Assembly (NCBI GenBank): GCA_021819085.1
Contig: JAKASJ010000009.1
Location: 1 to 64,000, forward strand
Direction: 5' to 3'
DNA length: 64,000 nucleotides
DNA from: Pseudomonadota bacterium
GTDB taxonomy: Bacteria; Pseudomonadota; Gammaproteobacteria; Acidiferrobacterales; UBA6901
Shown here: positions 6,772-14,999 of the stretch, piece after piece
How positions within the stretch are numbered: the first letter of the stretch is position 1
Layout: every line of letters begins with the position of its first letter
The notes under the pieces: generated by a model
The model's input: the letters and a program-made list of their open reading frames with translations, nothing else
Databases searched by the model: none
What the model was told of the DNA's origin: nothing
Position numbers and translations under genes: made by a program

Positions 6772-7062
6772 TTAAGGACATCGACACAGATGGTTGCGGT
6801 CCACGGCTACTTCTTCATAAACTGCGGCTGCGCGCGACGGTGTCTGTGTGCGCAGCGGGGCTCTCCAGTCGATGCCTTCGAGCAGCATCGAGAGCTGCGC
6901 GGCGCTCAAGGATACGGTCCCGCTCTCGGCGCGCGGCCACACGAAGCGGCCCCGCTCCAGGCGCTTGGCGAACAGGCACAGGCCATCGCCGTCCCACCAG
7001 AGGATCTTCACCCGGTCACCGCGCCGGCCCCGGAAGACGAAAAGCTGTCCCGAGAAGGGCTC
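6772..7062 (-). pseudogene. tnpB: IS66-family TnpB (Orf2) fragment
   Basis: The reading EPFSGQLFVFRGRRGDRVKI, then LWWDGDGLCLFAKRLERGRF and LLEGIDWRAP is the conserved core of the IS66 accessory protein TnpB. The N-terminal third is missing and is replaced at about 7062 by antisense of the integrase. No IS66 TnpA or TnpC is present nearby. Confidence 0.85.
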
Positions 7063-7801
7063 CGATTTCAAACCCATTGATGCATACCAGTATCGCGACA
7101 AACGCGGCAAGATATCGCCCACCGGAGCCAACCGCGAGCTTGAAGTCTTGTCCCACGCTTTTACCAAGGCGATTGAGTGGGGTTACCGCGAAGCTCACCC
7201 AATGATTGAGGGCAAGTTCCGCAAACTCCTGACGCCACCGCGAACTCGCTATGTGGAAGACTGGGAGATTGTCGAGGCGTTATCGCTCACCCCACAGCGC
7301 AGGCACGGCAGCCTCCATGCGATACGGGCCTACATCAAGATCAAGATTCTCACGGGCCTGCGGCGTGGTGATTTGTTACGGCTGCGTATGACGGATATCA
7401 CAAGCGATGGTATCCATGTTCAGCCACGCAAGACCGCCAAGACGACCGGCAAGCGGATTGTCATCGAATGGTCGGACTCCCTACGGCAGGCGGTCGAGGA
7501 AGCGAAAACCGCTCGCCCCGTGGACATTGCTCCCTGGCTGTTCTGTACCCGGCGCGGCGACTGCTACACCAGGGAGGACGGGACGGCCAACGCCTGGGAA
7601 TCGATGTGGGGTCGTTTCATGGAGCGGCTGCTTGCCGAAACCAAAGTGCAGGAACGCTTCACGGAACATGACCTGCGTGCGAAGTGCGCGTCCGATGCTG
7701 ACAGTCTGGTGCATGCCCAGCAACTGCTGGCGCATGCCGACAGCACGACCACAAACCGGATTTATCGACGGAAGCCAGAGCGCGTCAAGCCCCTTAGGTG
7801 A
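7059..7801 (+). pseudogene. int: tyrosine-recombinase integrase, N-terminally truncated
   Basis: The 247-residue remainder includes part of the core-binding domain (ANRELEVLSHAFTKAIEWGY) and the whole catalytic domain: first Arg in LTGLRRGDLLRLR, HDLRAK for the His-x-x-Arg motif, LLAHADSTTTNRIY with the late His and the nucleophile Tyr. Roughly the first 100 residues are replaced by an IS66 fragment, with the junction at about 7059. It ends 76 bp before the tRNA-Arg fragment at 7878, the usual position of an integrase beside its own att site. It is probably the former integrase of this island and inactive without its arm-binding domain. Confidence 0.83.
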
Positions 7802-7816
7802 GCAAGACTGGCGTCG

Positions 7817-7845
7817 ATATCGGACAACCGCGAATATATCGGACA
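7817..7845 (+). repeat. direct repeat of ATATCGGACA
   Basis: ATATCGGACA occurs at 7817-7826 and 7836-7845. The same decamer forms the ends of the MITE-like element at 10161-10237. It sits between the integrase stop and the att fragment, and may be an integrase arm-type site or an IS end. Confidence 0.45.
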
Positions 7846-7877
7846 GTGCCTATTTATTGGGCAGCGTAAGTGAAAAA

Positions 7878-7922
7878 TGGCGCGCCCGGAGAGATTCGAA
7901 CTCCCGACCACCTGGTTCGTAG
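7878..7922 (-). repeat. att-like 3' half of tRNA-Arg(ACG), copy 3
   Basis: This 45-base block matches the anticodon-loop-to-3'-end half of tRNA-Arg(ACG), ending GGGCGCGCCA on the minus strand, with an intact T loop (GTTCGAATC). The sequence to its right does not complete the tRNA. It is the best preserved att remnant and lies next to the truncated integrase. Confidence 0.85.
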
Positions 7923-8115
7923 TTAGTCCGTGAATGGGTAAACAATTGTTTTTACTCAACCAACACCGGACGCCCGTTGCGCAGTTTGCAGGACCTTGCG
8001 GGACAATGCACAACTGATCCCCGCAAAAGCCCCGCAGCACAATCGGAATACGTGATTTGACGAAAAATTCGCCCAGGACACCCTTAATTAATTACCGCCA
8101 CGATGATCGGCAGCA

Positions 8116-8427
8116 CTAAGCCGCTTTCGCCTTAATGGGTTTGATGGACAGGTATTGCTTTCGTTTCTTCGGATCGTGAGCAATCAGCCAAAGGTTATAG
8201 CGTTGCTGCAGATTCAGCCATAATTCGGGCGACACGCGAAACGCCTTTGACAGGCGTAGGGCCGTATCGGGCGTGATCTCCCGATGTCCGCGGATGACCT
8301 CATTGATCCGCCGCCGCGAGATGCCCAGACGCTTGGCAAGCTCTTCCTGTGTCAGACCCAAGGGTTCCATGAATTCTTCCTTGAGGATTTCTCCGGGGGA
8401 AAAGGGTTTGCGCTCCTGGTTAGCCAT
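8116..8427 (-). CDS. higA: HigA-family antitoxin
   Basis: The product of 103 aa begins MANQERKPFSPGEILKEEFM and has the classic HigA HTH (GLTQEELAKRLGISRRRINE, VIRGHREITPDTALRLSKAF). Longer readings to 8523 add unrelated residues. It follows higB by about 49 bp. HigA binds HigB and represses the pair. Confidence 0.9.
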   Translation of the reverse strand: MANQERKPFSPGEILKEEFMEPLGLTQEELAKRLGISRRRINEVIRGHREITPDTALRLSKAFRVSPELWLNLQQRYNLWLIAHDPKKRKQYLSIKPIKAKAA

Positions 8428-8476
8428 GGTGTTTGTCCTTACATGTCCACAAAGCCAATAAATGCCAGATAACGAC

Positions 8477-8758
8477 TCAATGATACTGCTCGAGACGAAT
8501 ACGGGTAAATCCACCCTGCTCAAAACGGAAAACCAGCCGCCACGGACCGTTCACCGACAATGCGTATTCCCCCGTGCGTTCGCCTTTAAGGGGATGAAGA
8601 TATCCGCCGGGGATATTCGCCGCATCTTCCAGGCCTTTTGCGGCGTCCAGAAAATCCAACCTCATCAACACGCGGCGATGCAGGTCGGGCTTGATTTTGG
8701 CGCATCGTGCGTATTTCCAGCATCTTTCAAGCTCCTTGTCTGCAAAGGACTTTATCAA
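8477..8758 (-). CDS. higB: HigB-family mRNA interferase toxin
   Basis: I chose the TTG at 8758 (LIKSFADKELERCW) because a strong ribosome binding site (AAGGGAGAGG) precedes it and HigB proteins normally start at this motif. The ATG at 8803 lies in the operator. The 93-aa product shows HRRVLMRLDFLDAAKGLEDA, then YLHPLKGERTGEYALSVNGP and WRLVFRF, the HigB/RelE fold. HigB cleaves mRNA on the ribosome. The pair seems intact. Confidence 0.88.
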   Translation of the reverse strand: MIKSFADKELERCWKYARCAKIKPDLHRRVLMRLDFLDAAKGLEDAANIPGGYLHPLKGERTGEYALSVNGPWRLVFRFEQGGFTRIRLEQYH

Positions 8759-8793
8759 GCCCCTCTCCCTTCGGCCCGGCCAGTCGTCAGCAC

Positions 8794-8816
8794 TATGTAA
8801 CATATCTAGTTACATA
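8794..8816 (-). promoter_or_regulatory. higBA operator
   Basis: TATGTAAC (8794-8801) and GTTACATA (8809-8816) are exact inverted repeats with a 7-bp spacer, 36 bp upstream of the higB start. Confidence 0.6.
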
Positions 8817-8842
8817 TCGCAAGCCCTTTCAAACATGAACTA

Positions 8843-10032
8843 GGCGAATTCCAAAATGGTGCCACAATTTCCCATGGACGGGCAGCCTTAGCCTTGCCGG
8901 CCAGCGACGGACTGGTAAGGTAGCCGCCGATGAAAGAGTTATTCGTTCTTATGGCCCATCTGCTCACGACCCTGGTCAAGCTGGCACAGCCGGGTGGAGC
9001 GCGCGCCGTAGCGGCGGAGTCGATAGCGCTGAAACACCAGTTGCTGATGATGCAACGGACCCGGAAGCGGGCGCCTTCCATGACGCCGTGGGACGGGCTG
9101 TTCGTGGGTCTTTGTTCGTTGTGGATTGCGCCGGGCCGTTGGAAAAAGCTCGCCGTAGTGTTTCGGCCTTCAACCATCCGGCGCTTTCACGAAGTGCTCG
9201 TGCGGCGCAAGTACCGTTTCCTTTATACCGCGAAGCGCCGCGGCAAACCTGGGCCCAAGGGGCCATCCATGGAACTGATAGCCGCGGTCATGGAGATGAA
9301 GCGCCGCAACCTACGGTTTGGTTGCCTCAAGATCGCCCAACAGATTTCCTATGCCTTCGGCATCGAGATCGATAAAGACGTCGTTCGACGGATCCTCGAG
9401 AAGCATCATCTGCCCGCTTCCGGTGATGACGGTCCCTCGTGGCTGACCGCAATCGCTCACGCGAAGGGCAGTCTGTGGAGCCTGGATTTGTTCAAGTGCG
9501 AATCGATCGTGCTGCAAAGCTACTGGGTGATGGTCATCATCGATGTGTTCACCCGCCGCTGCATGGGGTATGCCGTCGCGCGCGGCGATATCGGCGGGGC
9601 CGCAGTCTGCCGGATGTTTAACGCGGCGATGGCACAGCAGAACCCGCCCAAATATCTATCGAGTGACAACGACCCGCTGTTCCGATTCCATCGCTGGCTT
9701 GCCCACTTGCGCGTTCTGGATATCGAGGAGGTCAAGAGCCTGCCCTGCGTGCCTCGTTCGCACCCCTTCGTCGAGCGAATGATCAGAACGGTTCGGGAGG
9801 AATTGCTCGACCGCGTACTGTTCTGGAATCGACTCGATCTAGAGCGCACGCTTTCCGCCTTCCGCAGCTATTACAATCAGAATCGTGTTCACAGTGGGAT
9901 CAACGGAATTCCACCGGAGAAACTCAGCGGCCAGAGTCAACGAGCGATGCTGCCGTTGAGCGATTTCGGGTGGAGGTCTCACTGCCATGGGTTATTCCAG
10001 TTGCCCGCAGCAGCATGAAGTTGCAATTCGCC
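8843..10032 (+). mobile_element. complete rve-type insertion sequence, about 1190 bp
   Basis: The element has one transposase gene and imperfect inverted ends: GGCGAATTCCAA at the left (8843) and the complement of GGCGAATTGCAA at the right (ending 10032). A degenerate relative occupies 19190-20192 with the same end sequences, an N-terminal piece lies at 5916-6009, and an isolated right end at 10415-10426. Target duplication is unclear (possibly CTA). The IS family is not certain: an IS3/IS481-like integrase-core element. Confidence 0.7.
8930..10018 (+). CDS. integrase-core (rve) DDE transposase
   Basis: The 362-aa product has an N-terminal helical region with HTH-like segments (residues 1-140) and a C-terminal RNase H-like rve domain. 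The catalytic triad can be placed at D in WSLDLFKCES (about 186), D in YLSSDNDPLFRFH (about 242) and E in HPFVERMIRTVREE (about 282). The end QNRVHSGINGIPPEKL is typical of IS481/IS3-type transposases. The reading frame is open throughout, so it may be active. It is inserted between the higBA module and the fourth tRNA-Arg fragment. Confidence 0.85.
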   Translation: MKELFVLMAHLLTTLVKLAQPGGARAVAAESIALKHQLLMMQRTRKRAPSMTPWDGLFVGLCSLWIAPGRWKKLAVVFRPSTIRRFHEVLVRRKYRFLYTAKRRGKPGPKGPSMELIAAVMEMKRRNLRFGCLKIAQQISYAFGIEIDKDVVRRILEKHHLPASGDDGPSWLTAIAHAKGSLWSLDLFKCESIVLQSYWVMVIIDVFTRRCMGYAVARGDIGGAAVCRMFNAAMAQQNPPKYLSSDNDPLFRFHRWLAHLRVLDIEEVKSLPCVPRSHPFVERMIRTVREELLDRVLFWNRLDLERTLSAFRSYYNQNRVHSGINGIPPEKLSGQSQRAMLPLSDFGWRSHCHGLFQLPAAA

Positions 10033-10060
10033 TACTACACGCGTAAATGCTTGAAAAAAC

Positions 10061-10105
10061 TGGCGCGCCCGGAGAGATTCGAACTCCCGACCGCCTGGTT
10101 CGTAG
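10061..10105 (-). repeat. att-like 3' half of tRNA-Arg(ACG), copy 4
   Basis: This is the same 45-base tRNA half as copies 1 and 3, with one change (GACCGCC for GACCACC). Its left flank CGTAAATGCTTGAAAAAAC is shared with copy 2. The right side does not restore a tRNA. Confidence 0.82.
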
Positions 10106-10160
10106 CGGGTTTCCTGGAAGGCTCCCTTAAATTGCTGCATCAATGACATACGCAATGGGT

Positions 10161-10237
10161 CCTGTCCGATATTTTTCCGGGATCTGCGCCTCTATCACCG
10201 TGAAAACACCTGATCCGTGCCTAGGATATCGGACAGG
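10161..10237. mobile_element. MITE-like element with 12-bp terminal inverted repeats
   Basis: CCTGTCCGATAT at 10161-10172 is the exact reverse complement of ATATCGGACAGG at 10226-10237, bounding a 77-bp non-coding segment. The decamer ATATCGGACA also occurs twice at 7817-7845. No transposase using these ends is recognised in the window. Confidence 0.5.
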
Positions 10238-10438
10238 GGAACCTCATAGGCCGGAATCCGCTCGCGTTGGCATCATGCTCAGTGCTCGGTCTACAGAGCT
10301 TGTCCGATTCGCGGGATGACCCCTATTTGGGTGGACTCGCTTCGGTCTGGCTTGGGTCTGACTCGCGTCTGGCTCCCAATGACATGAGATTCACCATGGG
10401 CCAGGTGGCGTGGTTTGTAATTCGCCAGGCACACCTTG

Positions 10439-10518
10439 CGCGCCACATCAAGTGGCGCGATACTATGAATGCGTCATATAAAGCCGCCTTTATGACCCAA
10501 ATATGAAAATCGCGCCAC
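10439..10518 (+). promoter_or_regulatory. operator cluster upstream of the HTH-Fic gene
   Basis: CGCGCCAC occurs at 10439-10446, inverted at 10452-10459 (GTGGCGCG) with a 5-bp spacer, and again direct at 10511-10518, 13 bp before the Fic ATG. Between them lies GTCATA...TATGAC. The encoded protein has an N-terminal winged helix that could bind these sites. Confidence 0.45.
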
Positions 10519-10530
10519 AACGAGGACAAG

Positions 10531-11922
10531 ATGCCTAAACAGGTACCTGAGGCCGAACTCAATGCTGTTCTAGAGGCGGTTGGCCGGTATCCGGCGGAGG
10601 CATCTATCAAGGATATCAGCAAGGTGCTGGAAATTCAGTTGCCGCACCGTACCTTGCAGCGCCGCCTGGCATTGCTTGTCGAGCAGAAGCGCCTGACCGT
10701 CGAAGGTCGCGCGCGCGGTAGCCGCTATCGGCGGTCTCCTGTCGAGCTTGCCGGCAAGATAGCTGGGGGTGCCCAGGCCACTGCCAATTTGACGATCTAT
10801 GTTCCAGTCTCCCCAGAAGGGAACACCGTCAAGCAGGCTGTTCGTGCGCCGATCCAAGACCGCCATCCCGTCGGATACAACCGTGCGTTCCTCGATGCGT
10901 ACCGTCCCAACGATACCTACTACCTTCCACCGGAAACGCGGCAACGTCTCCTTGAGATGGGTCGCGCGCCGGATAGACAACGCCCGGCCGGAACGTATGC
11001 GCTGCAGATTCTTGATCGCTTGTTGATAGACCTGTCCTGGAACTCCAGCCGTCTGGAGGGTAATACCTACTCGCTGCTCGAAACGGAACGCCTGCTGGAA
11101 CTGGGAGAGGTTGCCGAAGGCAAGGACGCCTGGGAAGCGCAGATGATTCTGAACCACAAGGCGGCGATTGAGCTGTTAGTCGAGCAGGCCGCCGAGGTCG
11201 GTTTCAACCGTTACACCATTCTCAATCTGCATGCCTTGCTGGCGGATAACCTGCTTGCCGATCCACAGGCATACGGGCGTTTGCGCACCATCCCGGTAGC
11301 GATTGCCGGAACGGTCTATCATCCGCTGGAAGTGCCGCAATTGATTGGTGAGTGCTTTGATCAGATTCTTGCAACCGCCGCGGCGGTTGCCGACCCGTTC
11401 GAGCAAGCCTTCTTCACCATGGTGCATCTGCCGTACTTGCAACCGTTCGAGGATGTGAACAAGCGCGTGTCGCGTCTGGCCGCGAATCTGCCGCTGATAC
11501 GAGAGAACCTGAGTCCATTGTCGTTCGTGGACATGCCCGGGCGGGCCTATGTCGATGGAACGCTCGGCGTGTATGAACTGAATCGTATCGAACTGCTACG
11601 CGACGTGTTCGTTTGGGCCTACGAGCGTTCGTGTGCGCGCTATGCGGCGGTGCGACAGTCCTTGGGGGAACCGGACTCCTTCCGCCTTCGCTATCGTCCA
11701 TTGATAGCCGATGTTGTCTCCGAGATCGTTGGCGGCGGCATGGACAAGAAGACCGCCACCGCCTTCATCAGGCGTCGTGCAGCCGAGGACTTGCCGCTTG
11801 AGGATCAAGCACGGTTCTTGGAGGTGGTGGAAACGGCAGTGATGAGTCTTCATGAAGGAAACATCGCCCGCTACCGATTGCGGCCATCGCAATATCAAAA
11901 GTGGAAGGAGACATGGCGTTGA
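10531..11922 (+). CDS. Fic-family protein with N-terminal HTH and altered Fic motif
   Basis: The 463-aa protein has an N-terminal winged-helix region (ISKVLEIQLPHRTLQRRLAL, then RGSRYRR, residues 20-70), an inhibitory-helix-like motif SSRLEGNTYS near residue 172, and a Fic core near residues 280-330. The expected HPFxxGNGR is replaced by LQPFEDVNKRVSR, so the catalytic His becomes Gln and the GNGR Gly residues are missing. A strong ribosome binding site (GAGGACAAG) precedes the ATG. The inhibitory motif on the same chain is the class II Fic arrangement. With the altered core it may not catalyse AMP transfer, or may use other chemistry. The HTH suggests autoregulation through the CGCGCCAC sites. 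Confidence 0.82.
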   Translation: MPKQVPEAELNAVLEAVGRYPAEASIKDISKVLEIQLPHRTLQRRLALLVEQKRLTVEGRARGSRYRRSPVELAGKIAGGAQATANLTIYVPVSPEGNTVKQAVRAPIQDRHPVGYNRAFLDAYRPNDTYYLPPETRQRLLEMGRAPDRQRPAGTYALQILDRLLIDLSWNSSRLEGNTYSLLETERLLELGEVAEGKDAWEAQMILNHKAAIELLVEQAAEVGFNRYTILNLHALLADNLLADPQAYGRLRTIPVAIAGTVYHPLEVPQLIGECFDQILATAAAVADPFEQAFFTMVHLPYLQPFEDVNKRVSRLAANLPLIRENLSPLSFVDMPGRAYVDGTLGVYELNRIELLRDVFVWAYERSCARYAAVRQSLGEPDSFRLRYRPLIADVVSEIVGGGMDKKTATAFIRRRAAEDLPLEDQARFLEVVETAVMSLHEGNIARYRLRPSQYQKWKETWR

Positions 11923-11930
11923 CTTGTATT

Positions 11931-12205
11931 TGTGGCTTGCGGAATGATTGCGCACAGCCCTCAATGCGCGAAGACAGCACCGCCTCGCGGCGAACGTAAG
12001 GGGCGATCAGCAGGCGTGGGTTGGGCAGCAACCGCCCGGGGCCGGATAGCTCACTCAATGCGGAATCGGCCCGAGAGAGGGCCAGGGCCAGCTCGGCATC
12101 GTAGGCGAACTTCGGCGGCAGCGGCGCCGGGATAAAGACGTAGTAACCCTCGGGGGCAAGAATGACTTTTCCGTTTTCCGAGGCCCTGAATTCCGCAGGA
12201 TTCAT
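11931..12205 (-). pseudogene. N-terminal fragment of a second Fic-family protein
   Basis: The fragment starts MNPAEFRASENG and reads YYVFIPAPLPPKFAYDAELA, then ALSRADSALSELSG and IAPYVRREAVLSSRIEG, the Fic_N domain with its SSRIEG inhibitory motif. Homology stops at about 11931, where the convergent HTH-Fic gene ends. The catalytic domain is lost. Its start lies 20 bp from the truncated cobU, so this fragment marks the island edge. Confidence 0.75.
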
Positions 12206-12224
12206 GCCACCGCCCTTTCCGGAT

Positions 12225-12263
12225 CTTGCCGGAGCGCACACCGCCCAGAATCAGTTCTTTCAT
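12225..12263 (-). pseudogene. cobU: 5' stub of cobU (adenosylcobinamide kinase)
   Basis: ATG at 12263 overlaps the cobQ stop as ATGA. The 13 codons [13 protein letters not shown] are the start and P-loop of CobU/CobP, the adenosylcobinamide kinase/guanylyltransferase. After the P-loop Lys the sequence switches to the leader of the Fic fragment, so the cob operon is broken here. Confidence 0.75.
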
Positions 12264-13738
12264 GTCTGTGCGTTCCCCCAACGCGACTGCAGCAGCGCAT
12301 CGATGCGATTCATGTCGAGATGCCGTTCCACAGCGTCGGCCAGGCGCTCGATGCTCCGTTCACGCTGGTCCAGGTAATCGAAAGCTGCGACTTCCGAAAG
12401 GCCCGCCCAGCGCAGGAGTACCGTGCACGCAGCCGGTGTATCGAACAGGCCATGCAGATAGGTTCCGAGAATCCGGCCATCCGCGGAGATCGCGCCATCG
12501 AGGCCGTCCACCAGGCACACGGCAGGGCGAGACAGGGCCGGGCCATGAGTCACGCCATGATGGATTTCGTAACCGCTGACTTGCGCGTTTTCCAGCGTGA
12601 GCATGCCGTCCACGCGCCGCAACTGTTTATCTCTTTCGAGGGTGGTTGCGACGTCGAGCCATTGCAGCCCCATGCTCGTTCCTGGCTCGCCTTCCAGCCC
12701 GAGCGGGTCGTGGATCGTCTGCCCCAGCATCTGGAAGCCGCCACATAGCCCGATTACCTTGCCGCCGTAACGCAAATGCCGCGCCATCGCCTCCTCCCAG
12801 CCATGGGTGCGCAGCCAGGCCAGATCGGCGCGCACGCTTTTGCTGCCCGGCAGGATAATGAGATCCGCACCCGGAATATCTTCGCCCGGCCCCACGTAGC
12901 GGAAGTCGACCTGCGGGTGGAGTCGCAATGGATCAAAATCGGTGTGATTGCTGATGCGCGGAAGTGCCGGGACCAGGACACGCAATGAGTGGTGCGATGC
13001 TGCGCCGCTCGGCGCGCGCGGCAGCGCGTCTTCGGCTTCGAGATGGAGGCCGTGCAGATAGGGAAGGATCCCCAGCACCGGCTTGCCGGTGTGTGCCTCG
13101 AGCCACCCTACGCCGGGCATCAGCAGGCCGACATCACCGCGAAAACGGTTGATGACAAATCCGGCCACGCGCGCCTGCCCGGATGCGGAGAGCAGCGCCA
13201 GCGTGCCCACGAGATGCGCGAATACGCCGCCGCGGTCGATATCGGCGATAAGCAGCACCGGGCAATCCACGGCCTCGGCGAAGCCCATGTTGGCAATATC
13301 CCGGTCACGCAGGTTGATTTCGGCCGGGCTACCCGCGCCTTCGACAATCAGCACGTCGTACTGCCGGCAAAGCCGTTCGTACGATTCCATTACGGCGCGA
13401 AACGCCACGGTCTTGTAATCGTGATAGGCGCGTGCCTCCATTGATGCCAGCGCGTGCCCGTGGATGATCACCTGCGCACCCATGTCGGTGTTGGGCTTGA
13501 GCAGCACCGGATTCATGTCGGTATGCGGCTCAAGGCCGCAAGCCTGGGCCTGTACGGCCTGGGCACGTCCGATTTCGCCACCGTCGATGGTCACAGCACT
13601 GTTGAGCGCCATGTTCTGCGGCTTGAACGGTGCGACCCGTTGACCACGGCGCGCGAGCACGCGGCAAAGCCCTGTGACCAGTGCGCTCTTGCCGGCATCC
13701 GAGGTCGTGCCCTGGATCATCAGTGTGCGCGCGCTCAT
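12260..13738 (-). CDS. cobQ: cobyric acid synthase CobQ
   Basis: CobQ amidates four side chains of adenosylcobyrinate a,c-diamide using glutamine and ATP in the cytoplasm. The 492-aa length is normal for the family. The N-terminal synthetase P-loop is GTTSDAGKS (residues 10-18), followed by [10 protein letters not shown]. The C-terminal glutamine amidotransferase triad is visible with Cys332 in [10 protein letters not shown] and His429 in GTYLHGLFD. It is separated from cobO by 70 bp and overlaps the cobU stub. The whole operon should be repressed by adenosylcobalamin through the riboswitch at 17636-17822. Confidence 0.95.
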   Translation of the reverse strand: MSARTLMIQGTTSDAGKSALVTGLCRVLARRGQRVAPFKPQNMALNSAVTIDGGEIGRAQAVQAQACGLEPHTDMNPVLLKPNTDMGAQVIIHGHALASMEARAYHDYKTVAFRAVMESYERLCRQYDVLIVEGAGSPAEINLRDRDIANMGFAEAVDCPVLLIADIDRGGVFAHLVGTLALLSASGQARVAGFVINRFRGDVGLLMPGVGWLEAHTGKPVLGILPYLHGLHLEAEDALPRAPSGAASHHSLRVLVPALPRISNHTDFDPLRLHPQVDFRYVGPGEDIPGADLIILPGSKSVRADLAWLRTHGWEEAMARHLRYGGKVIGLCGGFQMLGQTIHDPLGLEGEPGTSMGLQWLDVATTLERDKQLRRVDGMLTLENAQVSGYEIHHGVTHGPALSRPAVCLVDGLDGAISADGRILGTYLHGLFDTPAACTVLLRWAGLSEVAAFDYLDQRERSIERLADAVERHLDMNRIDALLQSRWGNAQT

Positions 13739-13808
13739 GCCCCGATCTCCGGGTTGTCGACCGACGTCGCCAGCGCCGCTGCGGCAACCGTGGGCGCATG
13801 CAAGCCGA

Positions 13809-14423
13809 TCACAGCTCGATCCCCTTCTGTGCGCGGATGCCGGCAGCGAATGCGTGCTTCACGACTTTCATTTCGGTGACGGTGTCGGCAATCCCGATCA
13901 ACGCCGCCGGCGCGCCGCGGCCAGTCACGATCACGTGCTGCATCGGCGGACGGTCCACCAGGGCGGCGATGACCTGGTTCGTGTCGATGTAGTGGTACTT
14001 GAGCGCGATGTTGAGTTCGTCCAGCAACACTACCTCATAAGCCGGGTTTGTCAGCATGCCCGCTGCGGTCCGCCACGCGGCCTCGGCTGCGGCAATGTCG
14101 CGTGTGCGGTCCTGCGTCTCCCAGGTAAAGCCTTCTCCCATGACGTGATAGTCCACCTCCGGAAAGCGGCGGAAGAACGCCTCTTCGCCGGTGCTGAAGG
14201 CACCTTTGATGAACTGCACCACGCCAACGCGCATGCCATGCCCGAGGGCGCGCGCCAGCATGCCGAAACCGGCGCTGCTCTTGCCTTTGCCGTTCCCGGT
14301 GTGTACCAGTAAGACGCCCTGGTCGCGGGTCGCCCCGGCGATCCTGGCGTCGACCACGGCCTTCTTGCGTGTCATGCGTGCCCGGTGGCGTTCGTTGCGT
14401 GTTTCGTCGTCACTCGCGGTCAT
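13809..14423 (-). CDS. cobO: cob(I)yrinic acid a,c-diamide adenosyltransferase
   Basis: The 204-aa protein is a CobO/BtuR (CobA-type) corrinoid adenosyltransferase, which adds the 5'-deoxyadenosyl group to reduced corrinoid. The P-loop is [14 protein letters not shown] (residues 41-54). Further family blocks are [33 protein letters not shown] and [10 protein letters not shown]. The ATG overlaps the bluB stop by 4 bp, indicating coupling. The 70 bp before cobQ contain no recognisable extra gene. Confidence 0.95.
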   Translation of the reverse strand: MTASDDETRNERHRARMTRKKAVVDARIAGATRDQGVLLVHTGNGKGKSSAGFGMLARALGHGMRVGVVQFIKGAFSTGEEAFFRRFPEVDYHVMGEGFTWETQDRTRDIAAAEAAWRTAAGMLTNPAYEVVLLDELNIALKYHYIDTNQVIAALVDRPPMQHVIVTGRGAPAALIGIADTVTEMKVVKHAFAAGIRAQKGIEL

Positions 14424-14993
14424 GGCCGTTCTTCATGGTTTTGGCGCCAGCTGCCTGGCCCCGGTGGTTTTGGTATAAAAATTCGCGCAAGGGGAAACCC
14501 CTGGCACCAGCCCGCCTGTTCCGGCATCGGCCGCGGATAGAAGGCCTCGACATCGCCGGGACGAAGGACCGCCACGGGCCTGCCGGCGGCGGGAATTCGC
14601 CGCAGCTGCGCCAGCGCCGTTGGATCGAACAGCGACACCCATCCCATGCCCATTCCCTCGGCGCGTGCCGCAAGCCAGATGTTCTGGATGGCGCAGGCCA
14701 CCGCGGCGAGATCCATCTCCGGCAAGGTGCGGCGGCCGGAGATGGGTTCGTCGCGCCGGTCCATGAGGGCCGTGACCGGAAGTTCGCCGCAGTCGCGGAT
14801 GCCTTCGACCTTGAGGCGCATGAATTCGTCACCGGGTTCGTCGAACGCCTCGGCCGTGCGCACCCTCAAGCAGTCGAGACAGGACCTCGGGATCAACTTG
14901 GTCAGTCCGGAAATGACGCATGTCACGCCGCTCGCGGATTGCTAGATAGACGGCGGCGAGACCGGAGCCGGGGTAGCGATGCGGGTTGGTCAT
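14420..14993 (-). pseudogene. bluB: bluB (5,6-dimethylbenzimidazole synthase) with internal deletion
   Basis: BluB fragments FMN to make the lower ligand of B12. The first frame starts at the ATG 14993 (MTNPHRYPGSGLAAVYLAIR, ERRDMRHFRTDQVDPEVLSR, LLEG). A second frame resumes with VRTAEAFDEPGDEFMRLKVE and continues through WLAARAEGMGMGWVSLFDP to the end at 14420. The segment normally between them, containing the HRAPSVGxMQPWxF flavin-binding core (about 35-40 residues), is missing and the frames do not match. The break is at about 14860. Without that core no BluB activity is expected. The gene keeps its operon overlaps on both sides. Confidence 0.8.
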
Positions 14994-14999
14994 GGCCGA

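Larger units (their letters stand above)
10106..10530. other. non-coding stretch with MITE, IS end and operators
   Basis: There is no gene. It holds a 77-bp inverted-repeat element (10161-10237), an orphan IS right end TTGTAATTCGCC (10415-10426) and repeated CGCGCCAC motifs before the Fic gene. Confidence 0.6.

Noticed and set aside
6848-7058. N-terminal extension of the integrase frame
   Set aside because: These codons are antisense to the IS66 TnpB fragment, whose conserved residues are on the minus strand; integrase similarity starts only at about 7059.
3780-10105. functional tRNA-Arg gene
   Set aside because: All copies contain only the anticodon-loop-to-3'-end half; no acceptor 5' strand or D arm follows.
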